From contig OZ244871.1 in the NCBI GenBank assembly GCA_965221105.1, forward strand, positions 2,418,001-2,482,000: 64,000 nt of DNA, in the 5' to 3' direction. The notes below the pieces were generated by a model. The model saw only the letters and a list, made by a program, of their open reading frames with translations. It ran no database searches and was not told where the DNA came from. The position numbers and the translations under genes are program-made. Source of the stretch: GM7GCV1 sp965221105 (GTDB taxonomy: Bacteria; Pseudomonadota; Gammaproteobacteria; Pseudomonadales; GM7GCV1). The stretch's first letter is position 1, and each line of letters opens with the position of its first letter. Shown here in pieces: positions 45,166 to 53,658 of the stretch.

Positions 45166-46118
45166 ATGACGCAGGCTGGAAGTGTAGATGCCTGCGGCGC
45201 GCGCTTGGCGAGCAGGATGTCGATATCGACATTCTGTATTGCCGTTTTTGCCATATCGATGTCCACGTTGTTGAAGGCATCATGAGCGATGAGATTTTCC
45301 CGCTGGTGCCTGGGCATGAAATTGTCGGGAGGGTGAAAGCCGTCCGCGAGGGCGTATCGCGTTATCAGGCCGGCGATATGGTTGCAGTGGGTGTCAGTGT
45401 AGACTCCTGCCACAGTTGTGGCCCCTGCACCTGGGGCAGTGAGTAGTATTGCGACTTAGGCTTCCTAGCGACCTATGCTGCACCCAACCCGAAGGAAGAT
45501 GGTGTCATGACCTAGGGAGGCTATTCCAAGAGTATTGTTGTGGACGAAAAGTACGTACTCAAGGTCCCTGAAAACCTCGACCCTGCCGGTGCCGCGCCTC
45601 TCGTCTGGGCGGGTATTACGCCCTGGGCTGCACTTAAAAATTGGAACGTGGGCACTGGCGACACGGTCGGCATTATCGGGTTGGGTGGCCTGGGCCACAT
45701 GGTCGTGACACTCGCCAAAGCGCTAGGCGCCTATGAAGTGCTGATTTCTGCCGCTCCTGAAACCCTTATGCAGAACATGAACAGGTTTGATTTTCTGCTG
45801 AACACCGTCCCCGTGCGTCACGATATCAACCCCTATCTGCCCTACCTGAAGGCCGAAGGTATGATGGTGGTTGTCGGAACCGCAGAGCCTCTGGCAGAAG
45901 GTGTGAACTGTCAGCTTGTTGTCGGTCGTGGCATGACGGTGGCAGGTTCGCTGATTGGCAGCCTGAAGAAGACCCAGGAGTTGCTCGATTTCTGTGGCGA
46001 GCATAGCCTGGTCGCCGATATTGAGATTATCAAGGTTCATGACATCAACAGGGCATATGAACGTATTCACAAAAACGATATCAAATATCGGTTTGTGATC
46101 GACATAGCCTCCCTCTAA
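45166..46118 (+). pseudogene. Zinc-dependent alcohol dehydrogenase (CAD type), two in-frame TAGs and a deletion
   Basis: One frame from about 45180 to 46118 reads ALGEQDVDIDILYCRFCHID, PLVPGHEIVGRV, the structural-zinc cysteines CHSCGPC, then TAG (45444-45446) where relatives have Gln before YC, a second TAG (45513-45515) before GGYS, and an intact 3' half with AGITPWAAL and GIIGLGGLGHMVVTLAKALGA. About 20 residues between two LGA-like segments are missing in frame, near 45730. The first residues from the ATG at 45166 are in another frame. Family: NAD(P)-dependent cinnamyl-alcohol-dehydrogenase-like. The 192-codon 3' part alone lacks the catalytic zinc ligands. Confidence 0.85.
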
Positions 46119-46154
46119 CAATCCGTGTGTGCAACCTTCCTAAGGAGAAAGAGC

Positions 46155-46631
46155 ATGAATCTGTCTTGTATGAGAAAAACATTCCTGATTGGTCTTGTTA
46201 CCTGTGCTTCAGCGAGTTCACTGGCTGACGAAAAACCTTTTGATGCAGCCATTGAAGCACGTCAGGGCTACATGAGAGTGCTTGGGTACTACATCAATCT
46301 TCTGGCCGAGATGGCCAAGGGGAATCAGCCATATGATGCTGCCCTGGCCACTATGGCAGCTCACAATCTGTACCAGGCGACCAAGCTCGATAACGCTGCC
46401 ATGTGGCCCTTTGGTTCGGATAACGGCAACCCGGATTACGCACAAAAAACCAATGCCCTGCCAGAACTCTGGCAGGACTATGAAAAACTCGACGTAGCCA
46501 ACGAAGAATGGAAGCAGGCCTCTGAGGACTTTGCGACTGAGGCAGGCAAAGGGCTGGACGCTCTGCGCACAGCCATTGTGCCGATGGGGGAGTCCTGCCA
46601 GAATTGTCACGACCTCGCGTTGGATGAATAG
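46155..46631 (+). CDS. Cytochrome c'/c556-type protein
   Basis: 158 residues. The signal peptide (KTFLIGLVTCASASSLA) directs it to the periplasm. The mature part is a predicted four-helix bundle (AAIEARQGYMRVLGYYINLL; LATMAAHNLYQATKLD; NEEWKQASEDFATEAGKG) with a single heme motif CQNCH near the C-terminus (ESCQNCHDLAL), as in cytochromes c' and c556. Ribosome site AGGAGA. Its likely electron partner is the cytochrome b561 encoded 42 bases downstream. Possible roles are NO binding or electron transfer. Confidence 0.88.
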   Translation: MNLSCMRKTFLIGLVTCASASSLADEKPFDAAIEARQGYMRVLGYYINLLAEMAKGNQPYDAALATMAAHNLYQATKLDNAAMWPFGSDNGNPDYAQKTNALPELWQDYEKLDVANEEWKQASEDFATEAGKGLDALRTAIVPMGESCQNCHDLALDE

Positions 46632-46673
46632 TCTGAGAACTGGAATCCAGGCATCTGGGCCAATGTAGCAATC

Positions 46674-47360
46674 GTGCAGCACGAAAACCAGTCGGGCACC
46701 AGTGTCCGCGTATGGGATCTCCCAACGCGGATCGTTCACTGGTCAGTCGTCGTGCTGTTTCTCTTCCTGATAGTGACCGGTGGCGATACTGGCTGGATGG
46801 AGCGACATATGCAGGCGGGGTATGTGCTTTCAGGTCTGGTCCTGTTTCGTGTTCTGTGGGGAATATGTGGCAGTTACCATTCACGGTTTGTGCATTTTGT
46901 AGGCTCGCCGATTTCCGTTGTCAGGTACCTTCTAACGCTGCCAAGAAGGAATATCCGGCGGTACCTGGGGCACAATCCCGCGGGTGCCTGCATGGTACTC
47001 GTCCTGCTGCTTGCGCTGGTGTTACAGGTGCTGAGCGGCCTGGTCACCACAAATGACATCTTCTGGGCGGGCCCGCTGAACAGAAAGGTTTCTGATGAAG
47101 TCGCTGATCTGGGTGGCTCAATTCATCATTTTATGGGTGATGTACTGCAGATTCTGGTGGTTGTCCATATAGTCGCGGTGCTGTTTCACCAGTTTTTCCA
47201 TAGGAATCGCATCATCCAGGCCATGTTCCATGGAAAAAAAACAGCCGTCCGGTCAGCGGAGCCCCAACCAGGCACATCTGGGTTCAGTGCGCCGGCTTTG
47301 ATAATTGTTGTGCTGATCTCAGGTGCCTGGGTGATGTGGCTCTTCAGTCTCCCGCTCTAG
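46674..47360 (+). CDS. Cytochrome b561-type membrane protein
   Basis: 228 residues from a GTG. RVWDLPTRIVHWSVVVLFLF is the standard start with the first heme-ligating His; further helices are VLSGLVLFRVLWGICGSYHS, GACMVLVLLLALVLQVLSGL and HHFMGDVLQILVVVHIVAVLF with the remaining ligands; a fifth hydrophobic segment closes the protein. Diheme b561 proteins pass quinol electrons to a c-type partner, here most likely the adjacent cytochrome c'. The two genes form an operon. Confidence 0.9.
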   Translation: MQHENQSGTSVRVWDLPTRIVHWSVVVLFLFLIVTGGDTGWMERHMQAGYVLSGLVLFRVLWGICGSYHSRFVHFVGSPISVVRYLLTLPRRNIRRYLGHNPAGACMVLVLLLALVLQVLSGLVTTNDIFWAGPLNRKVSDEVADLGGSIHHFMGDVLQILVVVHIVAVLFHQFFHRNRIIQAMFHGKKTAVRSAEPQPGTSGFSAPALIIVVLISGAWVMWLFSLPL

Positions 47361-47507
47361 TCTGCCGGGGCAACCTTCGCCTCCGTCGCCAGCTATCCGG
47401 TTCATTCATCATCAACAGGTGAAAAGCCACATGAACAACGACTACTGCGAGATCCAGAAATTACTTTATCTATAGGGTAATCTGATGGATGCAGGTGATC
47501 TCACGGG

Positions 47508-47693
47508 GTGAGCACATCTCTTAGCCCACGGGCGCTATGTGATTACGGACGCGAGACCGAAACGCGTGCCGTTCTGCGCGAGAGAATCGCCGCGCCGCGC
47601 CGCGGAGGGCTCAAGGCATTGCTGACCTCGGCGCCACTTGAGGGGATCGATCTCGAACGCCCGCACGACTTCGGGCGTGACACCACCCCATGA
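47508..47693 (+). pseudogene. 5'-damaged antitoxin gene before VapC
   Basis: 61 codons from a GTG. DYGRETETRAVLRERIAAPR followed by GGLKALLTSAPLEGIDLER and FGRDTTP resembles the C-terminal half of Phd/FitA-like antitoxins, the part that wraps the toxin. The DNA-binding N-terminal half is not visible upstream. Its stop overlaps the toxin ATG (ATGA), which supports assignment. It may still neutralise VapC but probably cannot bind DNA. Confidence 0.5.
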
Positions 47694-48103
47694 CCTTCCT
47701 GATCGACACGAACATTATCTCGGAGGTTCGCAAGGGCGATCAATGCGACCCGGCCGTCGCGGCTTGGTGGAACGGCGTCGCCGAGGACGATCTCTGGCTT
47801 AGCCCACTGGTGCTGAGCGAGATCCGCAAGGGCGTGGAACTCGCACGCCGCCGCGATCCCCAAAGAGCCCAAGCGCTCGAGGCGTGGCTCGCCGACGTGA
47901 TGTCGGGATTCGGCGATCGCATTCTGCCCGTGGATGCGGACGTTGCCGAGCAATGGGGTAGGATGAACGCAGTCCGCCCCGTGCCGGTCGTCGATGGGCT
48001 TCTGGCCGCGACGGCCAAGGCCAACGGTTTGACGCTCGTTACGCGCAACGTAGCGGATGTAACGGGACTGGATATGGACGCGTTGAATCCGTTCGAAGCC
48101 TGA
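47690..48103 (+). CDS. VapC/FitB-type PIN-domain toxin
   Basis: 137 residues. FLIDTNIISEVRKG gives the first catalytic Asp, LVLSEIRKGVE the Glu, and VVDGLLAATAKANGLTLVTR followed by NVADVTGLD the remaining acids of the PIN site; NPFEA ends the protein. These enzymes cut RNA, often initiator tRNA or rRNA. Length and motifs are complete, so the toxin may be functional. Overlaps a damaged antitoxin gene by four bases. Confidence 0.92.
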   Translation: MTFLIDTNIISEVRKGDQCDPAVAAWWNGVAEDDLWLSPLVLSEIRKGVELARRRDPQRAQALEAWLADVMSGFGDRILPVDADVAEQWGRMNAVRPVPVVDGLLAATAKANGLTLVTRNVADVTGLDMDALNPFEA

Positions 48104-48411
48104 ATGTCCATCCCATGCCAACTGAGCCACTACTGATCGGCTTCCCCGTTGTGCGAGCCCAGAAACATATCGGAATCCGACCCAAGCGACGAGCGCGGAG
48201 TTTCGCGCAGCGAGCCGGTGCTGGAGGTACCGAGGGGATCCAAGGCCTTGTCAGGGAAGAAGGGTTCGAGACGCCTCCCACCAAGTAAGTGTTTTCCTTG
48301 GACAGGTTAGGATTAAACCTTGCACTTGCGGTGGATCCGACAACAATGGCCTTGACGGAAAGCGTGCGCCAGATCCGATTCGCGCACTCTGTGCCAGTCT
48401 TGTCAACTGGA
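48104..48411. other. Gap between convergent vapC and MNT genes
   Basis: 308 bases with no recognisable gene, RNA or terminator. Confidence 0.5.
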
Positions 48412-48753
48412 TCATGGCGCGACCGGGCTGGAAGTTTCTTTACGACCAGGCATGAGTTCAACATGATGTTCACAAACATTCTTGCGAAACGAATCAGGGA
48501 TATCGTCCCAGACAAACAAGTCTACCCTGAACGGCAGATTGCTCTCCTCAAAGGCCTCCCGCAATGCACCAACCTGGTGATGCTGCCCGGGTGTGGCAAA
48601 AACCACAAGATCAAGGTCTGACCGGGGACTGGAAGTCCAGGTTGCACGTGACCCGTATGCCCAGGCGCTGGTATTGGGAAGATGTTGCCTGAGCACTGTC
48701 AGAATTGTGTGGTACTGCTCGGCCGAGACGTCGAAAGGAGGGTCTACTCCCAT
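48412..48753 (-). CDS. MNT-type nucleotidyltransferase (antitoxin partner of HEPN protein)
   Basis: 113 residues. AWAYGSRATWTSSPRSDLDL is the GSx(9-10)DxD active site of minimal nucleotidyltransferases, and RVDLFVWDDIPD supplies the third acidic residue. Its ATG overlaps the end of the HEPN-like gene by 10 bases. In HEPN/MNT pairs (HepT/MntA type) the MNT protein modifies the HEPN RNase with AMP and inactivates it. Reading frame and catalytic residues intact. Confidence 0.87.
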   Translation of the reverse strand: MGVDPPFDVSAEQYHTILTVLRQHLPNTSAWAYGSRATWTSSPRSDLDLVVFATPGQHHQVGALREAFEESNLPFRVDLFVWDDIPDSFRKNVCEHHVELMPGRKETSSPVAP

Positions 48754-49160
48754 GTCTGCTCTGCCATCTTTTGGTACAGTTCAATGACATCGCCAATGAA
48801 CTCAGGCATCAATTCCACACAGGCTGCGGCTTTCTTTCCATCGTCGTCGTGTGAGGTACTAATGCGCACCTCTGCGTATTCCAGCCAGCGCTCCAGCGAT
48901 GCCGGTATGAGGCCATTCTCATGGGCCGGTCTGAAAACAGGTTTGGGGCTGTTGGGCAGATCAGCAATTCCGAGTGCTTCATGAAGATACCTTTTCAGTA
49001 CTTTCCACGAGCAGTCATAGCAGGTCTCGAAACGCTGGATGACGGACTCTTTGATCCCATCGCGAATCAGCTCAGGCAGACCTGGATCAAGAGCCTGGTA
49101 ATTTTCATGCTGCTCTTCAAGGCGCTTGAGGGATAACTGGAACTTGCCGCAGTCGATCAT
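48744..49160 (-). CDS. HEPN-like substrate-binding protein (HI0074 family), MNT partner
   Basis: 138 residues, mostly helical: FQLSLKRLEEQHENYQAL, VIQRFETCYDCSWKVLKRYL and PASLERWLEYAEVRISTSH, with a C-terminal helix IGDVIELYQKMAE. This is the HI0074/HepT-like fold. It is translated together with the downstream MNT enzyme. The related orphan at 18591-19028 has clearly different sequence. A weak ribosome site precedes the ATG. Confidence 0.85.
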   Translation of the reverse strand: MIDCGKFQLSLKRLEEQHENYQALDPGLPELIRDGIKESVIQRFETCYDCSWKVLKRYLHEALGIADLPNSPKPVFRPAHENGLIPASLERWLEYAEVRISTSHDDDGKKAAACVELMPEFIGDVIELYQKMAEQTWE

Positions 49161-49175
49161 GGCTGCAACAGAATA

Positions 49176-49427
49176 TTAGTCGCGATTCACTGTTGTTGAT
49201 AACGCGCCAATGCTGAGCGGACCCTGCTGACGCACAGCTTTCAAAATCTCCAATCGGCGTGGGGTCAAGACTGTGAACAGCATGGAGAAGCCTCCGTAGT
49301 TCAGGTGAACCTCTGTTTCTGTGAGCCGGTTCTCTTCAGCACGGCGCCGGGCATCCTTGAAGCGCTCAAGGCCTCGTTCAGGCGATTCAGTGCCGACATG
49401 GATATGGTGTGTGCTCAGTGTCTTCAC
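49176..49427 (-). pseudogene. HTH antitoxin (TumA/HVO_A0114-like), truncated
   Basis: 83 codons from a GTG. HHIHVGTESPERGLERFKDA and LTPRRLEILKAVRQQGPLSI with GALSTTV are the start and winged-helix part of the HVO_A0114/TumA-like DNA-binding family. The protein ends NRD then TAA, where homologues continue with DYK.VH and about 40 more residues. So the wing and C-terminus are lost. The 5' end overlaps the damaged TumE-like gene. Possibly still binds DNA weakly. Confidence 0.7.
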
Positions 49428-49649
49428 CTCGTACCGATTTGATGTCAGCCTTGAAATCTTCTATCAACTGCTCGACGGATACTCAGGGGTGCTGCTCCTC
49501 CTGGTCGCCACAGTGGCGGTGGTCTCCTGTGTCCCGTTCATTGTCATACCTCAGCATCCGCAGACGATAATCGCCAGACTATCATTTCGCGAATAGCGCC
49601 GTCCCGGTATATGTACTTGTCCTTGAAAAGCAACTTGGCCTACCCTCAT
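49387..49649 (-). pseudogene. TumE-like toxin remnant with frameshifts, deletion and a stop
   Basis: Reading the reverse strand piecewise: AKLLFKDKYIYRDGAIREMI then VWRL, a jump in frame with loss of about 20 expected residues, RMLRYDNERDTGDHRHCGDQ, a TGA at 49483-49485 and VSVEQLIEDFKADIKSV. The order YRDGAI.EM..W..P / RYDNE.GKGDHRH.GD.E / V..EQL..DF..DI is that of the TumE toxin family (DUF6516). The stop fits a CGA-to-TGA change. It overlaps the HTH gene as in tumE-tumA operons. Non-functional. Confidence 0.7.
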
Positions 49650-49729
49650 TGCCCGATTGACTCGCACGGAACTTAGGTACCCTTCATTCTGAGGTGCCAT
49701 GGCGAGGCCCTGCGACGGCCGGATGGATG

Positions 49730-50779
49730 TTACTTCACTTCCCAGGTGTCCGCCGCATGCAGATGAGCCATGAACTCGCCCTTGCCCAGGGTAGTCTGTG
49801 CAGTGGAGATCTGATCTGTCAGGCTCTCGCCGTACAATGGCTGCTGTACGCTGCGGAATATCCCCAGTGGCACCGGGTGCCGATTTTCGTCCAGCTGCGC
49901 CAGGATATGAGAGATGAAATTGGGTTCCTCGTCTTCCCGGAAAATCAACTGATCGGACTCGGGCACCTCGGCCAGGGGCGTAACTTCCATCTGGGTGCCC
50001 TCGGGACCCTGACGAAATACCAGAGTCTTATCCTGATTTTCGCCAAACAGCAACGGTTGGCCGTGTTCAAGGTACAGTGTGCGCTCAGCGCGCACCTTCT
50101 TGTCGGTAAAATGATCGAAGGCATTATCGTTGAATACGTTACAGTTCTGGTATATCTCCACAAACGCCGTGCCGCGGTGCTGTGCAGCCCGTGTCAAAAT
50201 CTGCTGGAGATGTTTGGCATCGGTATCAATGGTGCGTGCGGCAAAGGTAGCCCCGGCGGTGAGCGCGGTGTAAAGAGGATTGATCGGTTCTTCCACGGTT
50301 CCCATAGGACTCGACTTGCTCTTCTTGCCCACCTCCGACGTGGGTGAATACTGGCCTTTGGTAAGACCATAAATGCGGTTATTGAACAGGAGAATTTTCA
50401 GGTTGACATTGCGTCTGAGGCAGTGCACAAGGTGATTGGCGCCGATACTGAGCCCATCGCCGTCGCCAGTGACCACCCAGACATGCAAATCCGGGCGCAT
50501 CAGTTCCAGGCCGGTTGCAATGGTGGGGGCACGGCCGTGAATGGAGTGAAAACCGTAGCAATTCATGTAGTAGGGAAAACGGCTGGAGCAGCCGATGCCG
50601 GACACAAAGACCAGCTTCTCCTTGGGAATATCCAGCGCCTGACAGATACCCGGCATGGCACGCTGAGCTTGGGCAAGGATTGAGTAGTCACCGCACCCCG
50701 GGCACCAGCGCACAGCCTGGTCCGACTCAAAGTCCTTCTTGGTGTAGTCTGCGATATTCACAACATTTTCAACCGACAT
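49730..50779 (-). CDS. korB: 2-oxoacid:ferredoxin oxidoreductase, beta subunit
   Basis: 349 residues. Binds thiamine diphosphate and an iron-sulfur cluster: RWCPGCGDYSILAQAQR and SGIGCSSRFPYY supply cluster cysteines; GDGDGLSIGANHLVHCLRRN followed by ILLFNNRIYGLTKGQYSPTS is the TPP/Mg region. Acts with KorA to interconvert 2-oxoglutarate (or another 2-oxoacid) plus CoA with succinyl-CoA, reducing ferredoxin. The start at 50779 gives overlap by 11 bases with korA; an upstream ATG at 50815 is unlikely. Present in many aerobic gammaproteobacteria beside the classical 2-oxoglutarate dehydrogenase. Confidence 0.95.
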   Translation of the reverse strand: MSVENVVNIADYTKKDFESDQAVRWCPGCGDYSILAQAQRAMPGICQALDIPKEKLVFVSGIGCSSRFPYYMNCYGFHSIHGRAPTIATGLELMRPDLHVWVVTGDGDGLSIGANHLVHCLRRNVNLKILLFNNRIYGLTKGQYSPTSEVGKKSKSSPMGTVEEPINPLYTALTAGATFAARTIDTDAKHLQQILTRAAQHRGTAFVEIYQNCNVFNDNAFDHFTDKKVRAERTLYLEHGQPLLFGENQDKTLVFRQGPEGTQMEVTPLAEVPESDQLIFREDEEPNFISHILAQLDENRHPVPLGIFRSVQQPLYGESLTDQISTAQTTLGKGEFMAHLHAADTWEVK

Positions 50780-52664
50780 GGCGCTCACCTCCCTGATTTC
50801 CGGTCTCGCTGTCACCCGCCAGGATGCCTAGGATTGTTTCTTCCAGTTCCCCCACCTTGAAGGGCTGACCCTGCACCTTGTTATACCCCACCGCGTCAAC
50901 AAGGAATTCGGCCCTGATCAGCAGTCGCAACTGGCCCCGGTTGAGTTCGGGGATCAGCACCTTGTTGTAGCGAGACAGCACTTCACCGAGATTCCTGGGG
51001 AAGGGATTCAGGTGGCGCAGTGAAGCGGAAGCAACCGGGTGACCCTGCTCCTGCAAATTTTCGACCGCGTGCTGTATCGCTCCAAAGGTACCCCCCCAGC
51101 CCAATACCAGTACCTCAGCGTGTTCAGGACCGAACACCTCCAGCTCCGGGATGTCCGCGGCAATGCCACGCACCTTTGCTTCGCGCAAACCTACCATGCG
51201 CTCATGGTTGGCACTGTCGTAACTGATATTGCCAGTGCCGTCCTGCTTCTCGAGTCCGCCAATGCGGTGTTCCAGTCCAGGAGTACCCGGAACGACCCAG
51301 GGCCGGCTCAGGGTGTCTGGATCGCGACCATAGGGCAGGAAATTATCGGGTTCCACATGGTGGTTGATCTGGATCTCCGGCAGTTCCGATTCCAGGGGAA
51401 TGCGCCAGGGCTCAGAGCCATTGGCTACATAACCGTCGGAGAGAATAACCACCGGTGTCATATAACGTACCGCCAGACGAAAGGCTTCCACAGCAATTTC
51501 GAAGCAGTCCCCGGGGCTCTGGGGAGCCAGCACCACCAGCGGACACTCACCGTTGCGACCGAACATGGCCTGTAGCAGATCGGCCTGCTCGGTTTTGGTG
51601 GGCAGGCCGGTGCTGGGTCCGCCACGCTGTACGTCGATAATCACCACCGGTAGTTCGGTCATTACCGCCAGGCCTATGCCCTCGGATTTCAGGGCCAGCC
51701 CTGGACCACTGGTGCCGGTCAGCGCCAATGCACCGCCATAGGCGGCGCCAATCGCTGCGCCCATGGAAGCAATTTCATCTTCCGCCTGGAAGGTACGCAC
51801 CCCAAAGTGACGAAGACGTGATAACTCATGTAAAATATCGCTGGCAGGGGTGATCGGATACGAGCCATAAAACAATGGAGTTTCGGCTATTTCTGAGGCG
51901 GCAAGACAGCCAAGGGCCAGCGCTTCGTTACCGGAAATACGGCGGTAGGTGCCCGGTGGCAAATCCGCCTTCTCAATCTGGTAGCGGTTACTGAACAGCT
52001 CAACGGTATCGGCGTAGTTAAACCCCGCCTCAAGTGCAAGCTTGTTGGCTTCCGCCAATTCCGGCTTTTGCTCACCATATTTTTCGTCGATATAGACAGC
52101 AATGGCCCCGGTGGAGCGGTCGTACAACCAGCAAATAAGGCCCAGTGCGAAGATATTCTTGCATTGGGTGGCCTGCCTTTTGCTGAGGTTCGTTTCCGCC
52201 ACAGATTTGAGCGTCAGGGAGGTAATGGGGATGGGATAGACCTGGAAGCCGGAAAGCTCGCCGGTTCCCTGGGGATCGGCCTCGTATCCACATTTCCTGA
52301 GATTTTGGTCAGTGAAGGCGTCGCTGTTGAGAATGATCGTACCGCCCGGTACCAGTTCAGGCAGGTGTACTTTCAGCGCTGCGGGATTCAAGGCCACCAG
52401 AACATCCGGATTATCACCGGGTGTGTAGATATCGTAGGCGGAGAAATTGAGCTGGAAACTGCTCACACCAGCCTCCGTACCTGCAGGAGCGCGTATCTCT
52501 GCGGGAAAATCCGGCAGCGTGCTGACGTCGTGCCCCATGAGGGCGGAGTCATGGCTGAACATCGCCCCGGTGGTTTGAATGCCGTCGCCGGAATCGCCAG
52601 CAAAGCGAATAATCGAGTTCTCCAGCGCAGCGTTATCCACGGTGTGCTGCGTAGCTTCAGACAT
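50769..52664 (-). CDS. korA: 2-oxoacid:ferredoxin oxidoreductase, alpha subunit (gamma-alpha fusion)
   Basis: 631 residues. The N-terminal 190 residues are the gamma-like domain (IIRFAGDSGDGIQTTGAMFS; FQLNFSAYDIYTPGDNPDVL; KCGY), and the rest is the pyruvate-ferredoxin-oxidoreductase N-terminal-like alpha part (GNEALALGCLAASEIA; YGSYPITPASDILHEL; ALTGTSGPGLALKSEG). The start at 52664 is chosen for AGGAAA six bases upstream; an in-frame ATG at 52694 is possible. First gene of korAB. The upstream region is AT-rich and should hold the promoter. Confidence 0.95.
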   Translation of the reverse strand: MSEATQHTVDNAALENSIIRFAGDSGDGIQTTGAMFSHDSALMGHDVSTLPDFPAEIRAPAGTEAGVSSFQLNFSAYDIYTPGDNPDVLVALNPAALKVHLPELVPGGTIILNSDAFTDQNLRKCGYEADPQGTGELSGFQVYPIPITSLTLKSVAETNLSKRQATQCKNIFALGLICWLYDRSTGAIAVYIDEKYGEQKPELAEANKLALEAGFNYADTVELFSNRYQIEKADLPPGTYRRISGNEALALGCLAASEIAETPLFYGSYPITPASDILHELSRLRHFGVRTFQAEDEIASMGAAIGAAYGGALALTGTSGPGLALKSEGIGLAVMTELPVVIIDVQRGGPSTGLPTKTEQADLLQAMFGRNGECPLVVLAPQSPGDCFEIAVEAFRLAVRYMTPVVILSDGYVANGSEPWRIPLESELPEIQINHHVEPDNFLPYGRDPDTLSRPWVVPGTPGLEHRIGGLEKQDGTGNISYDSANHERMVGLREAKVRGIAADIPELEVFGPEHAEVLVLGWGGTFGAIQHAVENLQEQGHPVASASLRHLNPFPRNLGEVLSRYNKVLIPELNRGQLRLLIRAEFLVDAVGYNKVQGQPFKVGELEETILGILAGDSETGNQGGERHVG

Positions 52665-53536
52665 AAAAGTTTCCTGGGTTAATTCCTGATTCATCCGGTT
52701 CTCAAGATTGCAGAATCCGGTAGCCCGAGTCTCTGTATGCGAAAATCTGCGCATTCACTGAGTAGTTTATTATAGTTATTGTGAGAAATGACGAGAAAGT
52801 TCAGTTATTCGCAGATGCGTCCGACAGGACACATTTCAACGTGCATTTCAGTCGCTAAGGTACCCGCATATACCCGAATTGATACTAACAGGTATGAAGC
52901 AGCATTAAGTATACATGATAACTATACGCGTGATTTTTATATCTGTATACAATAATACAACATACGCGGCTCATGGCCTCAAGTTGTCCCGTATGATGAC
53001 AGTCAGAAGTACAGATCACCCCGACTCTCAAACACAATGGAGCCGGCCTTTAGCCTGATACTTTCAAAAAAGTGGAGAAGGCATTTGATCTGTTCCTGAA
53101 GACTCGCACATCGAAGTATGCCATAGCCGGGATGTGTCGGGAAAAGGATACCGGTGCCGGTAAAAAGTGCGGTTGTACTGGAGTCAGATACGCTACTTTT
53201 AATTCATACGATGCCGAAACCGGCTTCACAACCGCATTCCACTTCACCCTAGGGCGCAGTATCGAAAACGTTGCCACCAACTGTGTGCTTCATGTTCTTG
53301 TCAAGTATGCAGTGAGGACGCTTTCTCCGGTCCAGCTCTTCCAGGGCCCCTCCCGCTCGCGGGTACTTCAGCACCAAACTATCTGGCTCCGTCGCTCAGG
53401 GCACTGAGCGGCGGAGCCAGATAGTTTAGGCGCGCCATGAGTTTGCTGTAGACTCAGAAATATACGTACGTGAAGCTCAAGCCAAGCAATCTAGGCAGGA
53501 CACTCGGCACAACTTAAGGGTTAGGCGGGTAGCACA
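52665..53536. other. Long AT-rich intergenic region upstream of korA
   Basis: 872 bases. 52745-52970 is AT-rich with repeated GTATAC-like hexamers, likely the korAB promoter region. A 111-codon open frame at 53072-53407 has no recognisable domain. A long hairpin at 53376-53427 is listed separately. Confidence 0.5.
53376..53427. repeat. 24-bp stem, 4-base loop inverted repeat
   Basis: Bases 53376-53399 pair with 53404-53427 with a single difference that would be a G-U pair in RNA; the loop is GGCA. No T run follows, so it is not a typical intrinsic terminator. It could be a cruciform site, a protein-binding site or a small mobile-element remnant. Confidence 0.85.
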
Positions 53537-53658
53537 ATGTCAGCAAGCAACACAATACCGCGAATCGCCATTTATGGTACCGGTCAATATGGCTGCTTTT
53601 TAGCCCGCCTAGCGCTCCACAATGGCTGGGATATTGCCGCAGCATTCAACCGTGCCAG
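53537..53658 (+). pseudogene. N-terminal scrap of a dihydrodipicolinate-reductase-like dehydrogenase
   Basis: About 40 codons: PRIAIYGTGQYGCFLARLAL and GWDIAAAFNRA are the first beta-alpha-beta unit of a Rossmann fold as found in NAD(P)-dependent amine/DapB-like dehydrogenases. The sequence then runs into the inverted end of the ovoA-like gene, so most of the protein is gone. Confidence 0.55.

Noticed and set aside
39494..46118. Stop-codon reassignment (TAG read as Gln or pyrrolysine)
   Set aside because: Several core genes in the window end with TAG at the normal C-terminus, and the affected genes also show frameshifts or deletions, so decay is simpler.
53072..53407. 111-codon open frame with several cysteines
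   Set aside because: No family recognised, and its end runs into the long hairpin; not supportable as a gene.
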